A stretch of 64,000 nt of DNA from Dehalococcoidia bacterium (GTDB lineage Bacteria; Chloroflexota; Dehalococcoidia; Tepidiformales; Tepidiformaceae), in contig JADZEI010000018.1 in assembly GCA_020850615.1 (NCBI GenBank), positions 142,801-206,800 on the forward strand. Direction: 5' to 3'. The notes beneath the pieces were generated by a model that ran no database searches, was not told where the DNA came from, and was given only the letters and a program-made list of their open reading frames with translations. Within the stretch, counting starts at the first letter, position 1, and every line of letters starts with the position of its first letter. A program made the translations under genes and the position numbers. Shown here piece by piece: positions 42,116 to 50,189 of this stretch.

Positions 42116-42996
42116 TACTCTCCCGCGTAGACCGGCGTCTCGAGGCCGTAGATCTCGGCCGCGTTCCGCCACCAGAGGCGTTCCCGCTCATCGTCGGTGA
42201 GCTCGAGGAGGTCGTACATCGCCTCGAACCGGTCGATATGCGTCTTGATCTCGTCCATGCCGCAGTCGCTGCCCCAGACGAGCTTCTCGATCCCGAATTC
42301 GTGGCCGATGAGGCGGCGTTCGATCGCGTGCCGCTCGATCGTCTCGCCGCCGGACATGTCGAACCACACGTTATGACGCCACCGCGCCACCGAGGCCGAG
42401 TACTCGTAGTTGCCCTGGTTGCCCAGGTGCGCGCCGATGACACGCAGGCGCGGGAACCGGTTCGCGATCGTGTCCAGGTGCAGCGGGCTCATCCGCGCCG
42501 CCGAGACGTTGCGCGCCGGGAGCCGGTCCAACATCGCGAGCCAGCGCTGGAACGCCTGCGCCGCCGCTGCGTCGCGCCGCGGGTGGGTGATGGAGTAGTC
42601 GAGCCCGCCGCCGATGACGCCCATGTGGAAGAGGATCGGCATCCCGAGGTGCTCGGCCTTCGCGTACGTGGGCAGGTAGTCCGGCTCGTCGTAGGGCCGG
42701 GCCACGCCGATGAGCTTGAGCCCCCGGTAGCCCATGTCGTACAGCCGCTGCACGCCGTCGCCATCGATCTCCTCCGGGTCGATCACCGCGACCGGGATGA
42801 AGAGCTCGGTGTACTTCTGGAGCACTTCCATGCCACGCTCGTAGGTGGGCCCGAAGCGGCCGCCGGTGAGCATGCACCCTTTCACAATGCCAACGGAGGT
42901 GCAGATCTCCGCCAGCCGGTCGACCATCGGCTCGGTGTCTTCCTCGAAGTTCTCCCAGTTGCGCGGGTAGTGGATGTGGACGTCGAAGATCTTCAT
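42115..42996 (-). CDS. amidohydrolase 2 family protein (TIM barrel metal hydrolase)
   Basis: A 293-residue metal-dependent hydrolase or decarboxylase of the ACMSD-related amidohydrolase_2 family. It starts MKIFDVHIHYPRNW (the HxH metal motif), has PILFHMGVIGGG with a third His, RVIGAHLGNQGNYEY, and the catalytic Asp in LVWGSDCGMDEIK (about residue 243). The substrate is unknown; relatives act on ortho-hydroxy aromatic acids or cyclic amides. Confidence 0.9.
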   Translation of the reverse strand: MKIFDVHIHYPRNWENFEEDTEPMVDRLAEICTSVGIVKGCMLTGGRFGPTYERGMEVLQKYTELFIPVAVIDPEEIDGDGVQRLYDMGYRGLKLIGVARPYDEPDYLPTYAKAEHLGMPILFHMGVIGGGLDYSITHPRRDAAAAQAFQRWLAMLDRLPARNVSAARMSPLHLDTIANRFPRLRVIGAHLGNQGNYEYSASVARWRHNVWFDMSGGETIERHAIERRLIGHEFGIEKLVWGSDCGMDEIKTHIDRFEAMYDLLELTDDERERLWWRNAAEIYGLETPVYAGE

Positions 42997-43094
42997 GTAT
43001 CGGCCCCGGCGGGGCTGCAGCCCGTTGCGAGTGTAACAACCCCTCGCGGCTAGGCGAAAACGCGCGCCCCGGTCGCGCCCACGCAGCGGTGCGG

Positions 43095-43100
43095 TACGCT
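43095..43100 (+). promoter_or_regulatory. -10 box TACGCT of a leaderless promoter
   Basis: TACGCT, six bases, then ATG 43107 of the second MFS gene. It rules out the in-frame ATG at 43089. Confidence 0.65.
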
Positions 43101-43106
43101 CGCGGA

Positions 43107-44345
43107 ATGCTCTCCCGGGCCTTCATCGCGCTCTACATCTCGGTGTTCGTCGCCACCATGGGCATCTCGATGGTGAGCCCGCTCCTCCCGGTCTATGCGG
43201 AGGAGCTCGGCGCCGACGGCATCTGGCTCGGGCTCACGTTCTCGGCGTTCGCGGTCGTCCAGGCGATCTTCGGGCCCATCGTCGGCCGCCTCTCCGATCG
43301 GTACCCGCGCAAGCCGTTCATCATGGCAGGGCTGCTCGTCTACATGGTCGCGGCGATCGGCTACCTCACGGCGCAGAGCTTCCCCCAGGTCATCGCCTTC
43401 CGCGCCTTCAGCGGCGTCGGCACCAGCATGATTTTCTCGGTCGCGCGCGCCTACGTCGGCGACATGACGCCCCGCGGCCACGAAGGTCGCTGGTTCGGCG
43501 CCTTCGCCACCGCCGACGTCATCGGCTTCGGCACCGGGCCGCTCGTGGCCGGGCTCATCCGCCAGGGCATCGGGTTCGACGCCGTGTTCGTCGCCATGGC
43601 GAGCATGATGGGCCTCTCGGCGCTCATCGTGCTCCTCGCCCTGCCGCGCGTGCAGCCGGTCCGCGCCGGCCGCCGCGACGAACCGGCCGTCCGCGTGCCG
43701 TTCCGCGCCGCCCTGCGCGACCGGCTCGTCCTGGCGCTAACCATCCACATGGCCGTGACGTCGCTCTCGTTCGGCGCCTCGTTCAGCTTCCTCGGGTTGC
43801 GCCTCGAAGACGACATCGGCGTGAGCCCGACGCTCATCGGCCTGGCGTTCTCGGTGCAGGACCTCATGGCCGGCGTGGCCCAGCCCGTCTTCGGCCGGCT
43901 TGCCGACCGGTACAACCGCCGCATCCTGGTGATGATCGGGATCGTCGCGGTCGGCGTGTCGCTCTTCGCCCTCGGGACCGTGGAGAGCTACGCGCTGATC
44001 GTGGTGTGCCTGCTGGCGATGGGTGCGTTCAACTCGCTCTCCAGCGTCGCCTCCAGCGCGATGCAGGTGGTGGCCGGGCGCCGCGTGGGCATGGGCACCG
44101 TGCTCGGGCTCGGTTCCACCGGGAACGGCATCGGCATCGTCACCGGGTCGGTCGCGGGCGGCGTGCTCGTGAACGCCTCCGGGATCCCGGCGGCCTTCTA
44201 CATGGGCGGGATCGTCATCGCGCTCGGCTCGCTCGTCTTCCTCGGGCTCACGCGCGGGCTCGCCGTCGAGGAGACGGTCGCGCCGGCGGGGCTCCCACCC
44301 GGCCCGCGCGTCGAACCGGAGCTCGCCCGCGATCCAGCGCCCTGA
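43107..44345 (+). CDS. MFS transporter (MFS_1 type)
   Basis: A 412-residue, 12-span transporter of the drug-efflux-like MFS_1 family. It shows the first-loop motif FGPIVGRLSDRYPRKPFIM, FSGVGTSMIFSVARAYVGDM (motif C-like segment), and a second motif A copy FGRLADRYNRRILVMIG in the C-terminal half. The substrate is unknown. It lies upstream of coaD but ends 96 bases earlier and probably has its own transcript. Confidence 0.9.
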   Translation: MLSRAFIALYISVFVATMGISMVSPLLPVYAEELGADGIWLGLTFSAFAVVQAIFGPIVGRLSDRYPRKPFIMAGLLVYMVAAIGYLTAQSFPQVIAFRAFSGVGTSMIFSVARAYVGDMTPRGHEGRWFGAFATADVIGFGTGPLVAGLIRQGIGFDAVFVAMASMMGLSALIVLLALPRVQPVRAGRRDEPAVRVPFRAALRDRLVLALTIHMAVTSLSFGASFSFLGLRLEDDIGVSPTLIGLAFSVQDLMAGVAQPVFGRLADRYNRRILVMIGIVAVGVSLFALGTVESYALIVVCLLAMGAFNSLSSVASSAMQVVAGRRVGMGTVLGLGSTGNGIGIVTGSVAGGVLVNASGIPAAFYMGGIVIALGSLVFLGLTRGLAVEETVAPAGLPPGPRVEPELARDPAP

Positions 44346-44441
44346 GGCGCGCCATCGAACCTTCCCCCGCGGGACGGTTAACACCATTCGAACCAAACCG
44401 GGTGACCGTTCGTCCCCGGGGCGATATAGTCGCCCCCCGGA

Positions 44442-44927
44442 ATGCCTGCAGAGACTGCTGTTTACGCCGGAAGCTTCGACCCTCCGACCTACGGCCATTA
44501 CGACGTGGTTCGCCGCGCCGCCCAGATCTTCCCCCGGGTGATCGTGGCCATGGGCCTCCACCCCACACGCCAGCCGCTGTTCACGTTCGATGAGCGCCTC
44601 GTCCTGCTCCGCAAGGTCTGCGCCGACCTCCCGAACGTCGAGGTGCAGGCGTTCGAAGGGCTGCTCGTCGAGTACTGCTCGAAAGTGGGCGCCCGCGTCA
44701 TCGTGCGCGGCCTGCGCGCCGCGACCGACTTCGAGTACGAGCTCCAGATCGCGCTCGCCAACGCCGACATGCACCCGGAGATCGACACGTTCTTCCTCCC
44801 CACCCGGACGAACTACGGGTTCATCTCCGCCTCGCTCGTGCGGGAGATCGCCAGCCACGGCGGCGATGTCGCGCGCTACGCACCGGAAGCCGTGTGCGAG
44901 GCCCTGCGGGAGAAGTACCCGAGGTAG
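44442..44927 (+). CDS. coaD: pantetheine-phosphate adenylyltransferase
   Basis: Transfers adenylate to 4'-phosphopantetheine in coenzyme A synthesis. The 161-residue product has the nucleotidyltransferase signature YAGSFDPPTYGHYDVVRRA (T/HxGH as TYGH, residues 8-20), the substrate Arg in IVRGLRAATDFEYE and a FISASLVRE motif in place of the common ISSS(L/F)VRE. Length is normal. TATAGT lies at 44425-44430, eleven bases before the ATG, so the mRNA leader would be only about five bases. The stop codon abuts a 7-bp repeat array. Confidence 0.96.
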   Translation: MPAETAVYAGSFDPPTYGHYDVVRRAAQIFPRVIVAMGLHPTRQPLFTFDERLVLLRKVCADLPNVEVQAFEGLLVEYCSKVGARVIVRGLRAATDFEYELQIALANADMHPEIDTFFLPTRTNYGFISASLVREIASHGGDVARYAPEAVCEALREKYPR

Positions 44928-45122
44928 CTATTGGCTCTTGGCTATTGGCTCTTGGCTGTTAGCTATTGGCTGTTAGCTATTGGCCCGGGCGTTTCGGGGG
45001 CGTGTCTGCACGCCGCTCCAATGGGGTCGTCCTGCGTAGCCCAGTCGATGTCGGGCCCGGCGAACCTCGCTGCCAACAGCCAGTAGCCAATAGCCAATAG
45101 CCAATAGCCAATAGCCATCAGC
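44927..45122. repeat. two inverted arrays of a 7-bp repeat flanking 91 bases
   Basis: The left array (44927-44982) is eight heptamers of the type GCTATTG, GCTCTTG or GCTGTTA. The right array (45074-45122) is seven heptamers, mostly CAATAGC, the reverse complement. The 91 bases between them hold a CCCGGGC/GGGCCCGG pair next to the arms. In RNA or single-stranded DNA the arms could form a stem of about 50 bp. It starts at the last base of the coaD stop codon and ends five bases before the priA -10 box. The low GC differs from the surroundings. Confidence 0.92.
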
Positions 45123-45141
45123 CCACTAGACTCCTTCCCCA

Positions 45142-47577
45142 ATGAGCCCCGCATTCGCTGACGTGGCCGTGAATAGCGGTATGCCCGCGCGGAGGCCGTT
45201 CACCTACGCGGTCCCCGATGGCATGGCCGTCGTGCCGGGCCAGGCCGTGTTCGTGCCCTATGGGCCGCGCGTGCTGCAGGGCATCGTCATGGGCGTCTCC
45301 GGCGAGACGGAGCTGCCGCCGGACCAGGTCCGCCCGATCCAGGCGCTCGCCGAGCCCGCGCCCGTGCTCGACGCGGTGCACACGCAGCTCGCCGCCTGGA
45401 TCAGCGAGACCTACCTCGCCCCGCTCTGGGACTGTGTCGCCACCTGCCTGCCGAGCGGGTACGGCCAGAAACCTGTGACCATGGTCTCCCCGGTCGAGAT
45501 CCCGCCGCTCCTCCCGGTCTACCCGAAGGACCAGAAGATCCTCCAGTACGTCGCCGCCCACGGCCAGGTCGCGATCGACGAGCTGCGCGAGGCCGTCGGT
45601 AGCGTCTCGATGAGCACGCTGCAGCGACTCCAGCGCGACGGGCACCTGACCGTCGTCCAGGGGCTCGCCCGGCCCTCCGGCCGCTTCCGCTACGAGCGCC
45701 GCATCCGGCTGCTGCGTACCCCGGAGGAAGCCGAGGCGCGGGCGGCGGAGCTCGCCGCGAAGTCGCCGAAGGCGGTGGCCGCCCGCGTCCTCCGCCTGCT
45801 CGCCATCCACCGCGACGTGCCGCTCGCGGATGTTCGCGCGACCGGCGCCCAGCCCGGCCACGTCAAAGCCCTCGCCGGCGATGGCTGGCTCGAGGAGCAC
45901 GAGGAACGGGTCGAGCGCGACCCCCTCGCCGACTTCCGCTTCCAGTCGCGCGCAGAGCTGCGCCTCGCGCCCGCGCAGCAGGCCGCCGTCGAGGCGATCA
46001 CGACCGGCCCCCAGGTCCACCTCCTCCACGGCATCACTGGCTCGGGCAAGACGGAGGTCTACCTCGAGCTTGTCGCCCGGGCGCTCGCCGCCGGCCAGAG
46101 CGCGATCGTCCTCGTCCCGGAGATCTCGCTCACCCCGCAGGCGATCCGCCGCTACGGCGAGCGCTTCCCGGACGTGCTCACCGTCCTCCACTCCGGGCTG
46201 GGCACCGGCGAGCTCTTCGACCAGTGGTACCGCGTGAAGCGCGGCGACGCGCGGCTCGTCATCGGTTCACGCAGCGCCATCTTCGCCCCGGCCCAGGACC
46301 TCGGTCTGGTCGTGCTGGACGAAGAGCACGAGTGGAGCTACAAGCAGGCCGACCCCAGCCCGCGCTACCACGCCCGGGACGTTGCCGGCGAGCTCTGCCG
46401 GCTCACCGGCGCGCGCCTGGTCCTCGGCAGCGCCACGCCGGACATCGTGACCTACCACCGGTCCGAGGTCGGCGCCATCGGCCGGGTCGAGCTCCTCGAG
46501 CGCGTCGTCGCCGGGGACGACGGTGAGCTCGGGGTCGGCCGCCTCCCGCAAATCACGGTCGTGGACATGCGCGAGGAGCTGAAGACGGGCAACCGCGGCG
46601 TTTTCAGCTTCGCCCTCCGCCGCGCCATGCGCATCGCCCTCGACCACGGCGAGCAGTCGATCCTCTTCGTGAACCGCCGCGGCTCCGCGCGGTTCATGCT
46701 CTGCCGCGACTGCGGGTACCTCCCGCTCTGCCCGGCCTGCGAAGTCGCCATGAGCCTCGACCTCGCCGATCCCTCGCGGCCGATGCTCCGCTGCCACCAC
46801 TGCGGGCGCCACAAGCGGCTCGAAGAGCGCTGCCCGAAGTGCGACAGCGCCAAGTACCGCCCGTTCGGCGTCGGCACCCAGCGGATCGAGCTCGAAGCGC
46901 AGCGCGCCTTCCCGTCCGCGCGCGTGGCCCGCTGGGACAGCGATGTCGCCTCGCGCAAAGGGAGCCACGAGCGGATGGTCCACGCCCTCGAAGCCGGCGA
47001 GATCGACATCCTCGTCGGCACCCAGATGCTCGCGAAGGGCCTGGACCTGCCGCAGATGACGGTCGTTGGCGTGGTCGACGCCGATGTCGGGCTGAGCCTG
47101 CCCGACTTCCACGCGCACGAGCGCACCTTCCAGCTGCTCTCGCAGGTCTCCGGCCGCGCCGGCCGCCGCGAGCGCGACGGGTTCGTCTACTTCCAGACGT
47201 ACGAGCCGGACGCCGCGCCCATCGTCTGTGCCGCGAACCACGACTACCGCGCCTTCTACGAGGACGAGATCGCCCACCGCCGCCGCGCGGGCTACCCGCC
47301 GTTCAGCCGGATGGTCCGCCTGGTGCACCGCAACGGGAACTACGAGCACGGCCTGCAGGAAGCGTCGCGCGTGGCAGCGGACCTCCGCCTTCAGCGGGAT
47401 GCCGCCGGCCGCGCCGAGCCGGACATCCTCGGGCCGACGCCGACGTACATCGCCCGCGTGCGCGGTGAGTACCGCTGGCAGGTGCTCCTTCGCGGGCGCA
47501 ACCCGGCACAGCTGGTCGCCAGCGCACGGCTCGGCGAGCGCTGGACCGTCGACGTCGACCCCGCCAGCCTGCTCTGA
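45142..47577 (+). CDS. priA: replication restart helicase PriA
   Basis: The primosomal 3'-5' helicase of 811 residues that restarts stalled forks. The N-terminal DNA-binding domain (FTYAVPDGMAVVPGQAVFVP) and winged-helix region precede the helicase core: Walker A GITGSGKTEVYLEL (about 297), DEAH-type VVLDEEHEWSYKQ (about 393), GSATPDI. The zinc region is CRDCGYLPLCPACEVAMSLD, then LRCHHCGRHKRLEERCPKCDS. Motifs V-VI (GTQMLAKGLDLPQMT, SQVSGRAGRRERDG) follow. TAGACT at 45127-45132 is the likely -10 box, nine bases before the ATG. It directly follows the inverted heptamer arrays. Confidence 0.97.
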   Translation: MSPAFADVAVNSGMPARRPFTYAVPDGMAVVPGQAVFVPYGPRVLQGIVMGVSGETELPPDQVRPIQALAEPAPVLDAVHTQLAAWISETYLAPLWDCVATCLPSGYGQKPVTMVSPVEIPPLLPVYPKDQKILQYVAAHGQVAIDELREAVGSVSMSTLQRLQRDGHLTVVQGLARPSGRFRYERRIRLLRTPEEAEARAAELAAKSPKAVAARVLRLLAIHRDVPLADVRATGAQPGHVKALAGDGWLEEHEERVERDPLADFRFQSRAELRLAPAQQAAVEAITTGPQVHLLHGITGSGKTEVYLELVARALAAGQSAIVLVPEISLTPQAIRRYGERFPDVLTVLHSGLGTGELFDQWYRVKRGDARLVIGSRSAIFAPAQDLGLVVLDEEHEWSYKQADPSPRYHARDVAGELCRLTGARLVLGSATPDIVTYHRSEVGAIGRVELLERVVAGDDGELGVGRLPQITVVDMREELKTGNRGVFSFALRRAMRIALDHGEQSILFVNRRGSARFMLCRDCGYLPLCPACEVAMSLDLADPSRPMLRCHHCGRHKRLEERCPKCDSAKYRPFGVGTQRIELEAQRAFPSARVARWDSDVASRKGSHERMVHALEAGEIDILVGTQMLAKGLDLPQMTVVGVVDADVGLSLPDFHAHERTFQLLSQVSGRAGRRERDGFVYFQTYEPDAAPIVCAANHDYRAFYEDEIAHRRRAGYPPFSRMVRLVHRNGNYEHGLQEASRVAADLRLQRDAAGRAEPDILGPTPTYIARVRGEYRWQVLLRGRNPAQLVASARLGERWTVDVDPASLL

Positions 47578-47599
47578 CCCGCAGCGCCCCACGGCGGCG

Positions 47600-47605
47600 T
47601 AGGAT
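47600..47605 (+). promoter_or_regulatory. -10 box TAGGAT of a leaderless promoter
   Basis: TAGGAT, seven bases, then ATG 47613. The in-frame ATG at 47604 lies inside the box and is therefore not the start. Confidence 0.65.
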
Positions 47606-47612
47606 GCGCGCC

Positions 47613-48680
47613 ATGCGCGTGGACGAACTCGACACCCCCTGCCTCCTCCTCGACCCCGACGCCGTCGACCGGAACATCGCCGCGATGGCCGGGTTCCTTC
47701 GCGACAAGCCGGCGAAGCTGCGCCCGCACTTCAAGACGCCGAAGACGCCGGAGGTCGCGCGCCGCCAGCTCGCCGCCGGGGCGATCGGGATCACCGTGGC
47801 GAAGCTCGGCGAGGCGGAGGTGCTCGCCGAGGCCGGGCTCGGGCCCATCCTCATGGCGAACCAGGTCGTCGGCGCAGCCAAGGTCGAGCGGCTGGTGGCC
47901 CTGCTCAAGCGCGGCGTCGACATCACCGTCGCCGTGGAAGACCCGGGCAACGTGGCAGACCTCGCCGAAGCCGCCCGGGCCGCCGGCGTGACGCTCCAGG
48001 CGGTCATCGAGGTCGACGCGGGCATGCACCGCTGCGGCACCACCACCGCGCGCGAAACAGTCGAGCTGGCGCAGCGCATGGCGCAGCTCGGGGTCCGCTA
48101 TCGCGGCATCATGGGCTACGAGGGCCACATGTACGGCACCCCGGACGAATCCGAGCGCCGCGCGGTCATCGAAGCCGCGCTCGCCACAGTCGCGGCCCAC
48201 GCCGACGCCCTCGCCGAGGCCGGCTTCGCGCCCGAGATCGTCTCGACCAGCGGCACCGCGAGCGTCGCTATCGCCTGCGAATCGCGCTGGATCACCGAGC
48301 TCCAGGCCGGCACCTACGTGTTCATGGACGCCTACGCCGAGCGCTTCGTGCCCGGCCAGTTCGAGAAAGCGCTCACCCTGCTCACCACGGTCATCGCCGT
48401 CAAAGACGGGTACGCGGTCTGCGACGCGGGCTCGAAGGCGCTGACCAACGAATTCGGTGCGCCGGTGGCGAAAGACGGCTCGTTCAAGGCGGCGCGCCTT
48501 TCGGAAGAGCACGGGACCCTCATGGGCGACGGCGTCGCGAAGCTGCGCCCCGGCCAGAAGGTCGAGCTCTACCCCACCCACGGCGACACCACGCTCAACC
48601 TCCACGACACATACCACCTCGTGCGCGATGGCGAGGTCGTCGGCCAGTGGCCGATCGCGGCCGCGCGGAAGTACCGGTAG
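47613..48680 (+). CDS. D-threonine-aldolase / D-serine dehydratase-like PLP enzyme
   Basis: A 355-residue fold-type III PLP enzyme. The N-terminal alanine-racemase-like barrel has DELDTPCLLLDPDAVDRNIA and the Schiff-base Lys in LRPHFKTPKTPEVA (about residue 38). The C-terminal DSD1-type metal-binding part has YPTHGDTTLNLHDTYHLV. The pattern fits D-threonine aldolase or D-serine dehydratase; the sequence alone does not settle the substrate. It has a leaderless-type promoter and is 35 bases downstream of priA. Confidence 0.92.
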   Translation: MRVDELDTPCLLLDPDAVDRNIAAMAGFLRDKPAKLRPHFKTPKTPEVARRQLAAGAIGITVAKLGEAEVLAEAGLGPILMANQVVGAAKVERLVALLKRGVDITVAVEDPGNVADLAEAARAAGVTLQAVIEVDAGMHRCGTTTARETVELAQRMAQLGVRYRGIMGYEGHMYGTPDESERRAVIEAALATVAAHADALAEAGFAPEIVSTSGTASVAIACESRWITELQAGTYVFMDAYAERFVPGQFEKALTLLTTVIAVKDGYAVCDAGSKALTNEFGAPVAKDGSFKAARLSEEHGTLMGDGVAKLRPGQKVELYPTHGDTTLNLHDTYHLVRDGEVVGQWPIAAARKYR

Positions 48681-48718
48681 CGAGCGCCGGCGTACACTAT
48701 CCGCGAAGGAGAATTGCC

Positions 48719-48880
48719 ATGCGCGAGTGCCCCTGGTGCGGCCGGATGAACCTGAACGTCTACGCGTACTGCCAGAGCTGCGGCCGCGGTTTCGAAGGCC
48801 CGGAAAAGAAGGAAACGAAAGGCAGCGGCCGCTCGCTCAAGAGCATCATCTGGCCGTTCGGCTCCAAAGCAGCGGGCTAA
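48719..48880 (+). CDS. 53-residue zinc-ribbon protein
   Basis: A small protein from ATG 48719 with AAGGAG upstream; the ORF from 48647 runs into the previous gene. It begins MRECPWCGRMNLNVYAYCQS, with the second knuckle C-Q-S-C closing the ribbon, then a basic tail (KKETKGSGRSLKSIIWPFGS). TACACT at 48693-48698 is a likely -10 box. A nucleic-acid or protein-binding role is possible; none is shown. Confidence 0.8.
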   Translation: MRECPWCGRMNLNVYAYCQSCGRGFEGPEKKETKGSGRSLKSIIWPFGSKAAG

Positions 48881-48950
48881 CCGCCGGGCGTGCCCCAAGC
48901 GCGCACGGTGCTATGCTTCGCGCGCAATTTGACGCCTTTGGAGTGCGTGT

Positions 48951-50117
48951 ATGCGGTTCGCGTTCGATACCGAAGTAGAGGCCTTTCGCGCTGAGTTGAA
49001 GCAGTTCCTGGCGGCGGAGATGCCGCCCGATTCCCAGCGCGTCGAACACGGCGTGATCGGCGAGGAGGCGCTCGAACGCCAGTACACCTTCGCCTTCCAG
49101 AAGAAGCTCGCCGCGAAGGGCTGGCTGGCCATGGCCTGGCCGAAGGAATACGGCGGCGGCGGCGCCAGCCACATGCACCAGCTCGTCTACAACGAGGAGA
49201 TGTCCTACGCCGGCGCGCCGGTCAGCAACATGGGCATCGCCTGGGTCGGCCCGTCGCTCATGGTCTACGGCACCGAAGAGCAGAAGCAGAAGTACATCCC
49301 CCGCATCACGAACGTCGAAGACTGGTGGTGCACGCTCTACAGCGAACCCGAGGCCGGCTCCGACCTCGCCTCCCTGAAGTGCGCGGCCGTCCGCGATGGC
49401 GATGAGTACGTGCTCAACGGCCAGAAGATCTGGACCACTGGCGGCCACCAGGCCGACTGGGGCTGGCTCGCCGCCCGCACCGACCCCGATGCCCCGAAGC
49501 ACAAGGGCATCACCATGTTCGTGATCGACATGAAGTCGCCCGGCGTCTCGATCCGGCCGCTCTATGACGGTGCCGAGCGCCACGTCGTGAACGAGGTGTT
49601 CTTCGAAGACGTGCGCATCCCCGCGGAGAACGTCGTGGGCGAAGTGAACCGCGGCTGGTACCACCTCGCCGTCTCCCTGGACTTCGAGCGCAGCTCGATC
49701 CAGTTCTCCGGGGCCGGCCGCAAGACGGTCGAGCGGATGGTGAACCTGCTCCGCGACAACCCCGGGCTGCTCGAAGCGAAGCCGGCCATCCGGACGGAGC
49801 TCGCGGACCGCCGGATCGAGCTCGAAGTGTCGACGATGATGGCCTACCAGATCGCCGCCATGCAGGCGCGGGGCATGGTGCCGAACAAGGAAGCGAGCAT
49901 CAGCAAGAACTTCGCCTCCGAGCTGCAGCAACGCCTCGGGATCACGCAGATCCGCCTGCTCGGCATGCTCGGGCAGCTGCGCAACGGCTCGAAGCACCAG
50001 CTCGTCGACGCCGCCACCCGCTACTTCGGGGACATCCCGATCACCATCGCGGGCGGTTCGAGCGAGATCAACCGCGGCATCATAGCCATGCGCGGCCTGG
50101 GCCTCCCGCGGGGGTAA
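48951..50117 (+). CDS. acyl-CoA dehydrogenase family protein
   Basis: An FAD-dependent flavoprotein of 388 residues. It has the N-terminal helical domain (GWLAMAWPKEYGGGGASHMH), the central beta barrel with YSEPEAGSDLASL and LNGQKIWTTGGHQADWGWL, and a C-terminal helical domain ending GDIPITIAGGSSEINRGIIA. The GGSSEINR type is that of actinobacterial and chloroflexal enzymes acting on CoA esters of steroids or branched acids. The substrate is not known. GGAG precedes the ATG; TATGCT at 48914-48919 is a likely -10 box. Confidence 0.93.
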   Translation: MRFAFDTEVEAFRAELKQFLAAEMPPDSQRVEHGVIGEEALERQYTFAFQKKLAAKGWLAMAWPKEYGGGGASHMHQLVYNEEMSYAGAPVSNMGIAWVGPSLMVYGTEEQKQKYIPRITNVEDWWCTLYSEPEAGSDLASLKCAAVRDGDEYVLNGQKIWTTGGHQADWGWLAARTDPDAPKHKGITMFVIDMKSPGVSIRPLYDGAERHVVNEVFFEDVRIPAENVVGEVNRGWYHLAVSLDFERSSIQFSGAGRKTVERMVNLLRDNPGLLEAKPAIRTELADRRIELEVSTMMAYQIAAMQARGMVPNKEASISKNFASELQQRLGITQIRLLGMLGQLRNGSKHQLVDAATRYFGDIPITIAGGSSEINRGIIAMRGLGLPRG

Positions 50118-50189
50118 GCCGCACATCTCTCGTCGCAATGTCCGCGATAGACTAGGGACAGCGCGCCCGCGCTGTCCCACTATGCGGGC

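Noticed and set aside
44927..45122. CRISPR array
   Set aside because: The units are 7 bp with no spacers and the two arms are inverted relative to each other.
44963..45154. Minus-strand frame coding AIGYWLLAIGYWLLA repeats
   Set aside because: It arises because a 7-bp repeat stays open in three frames. It overlaps the repeat arrays and lacks a ribosome site.
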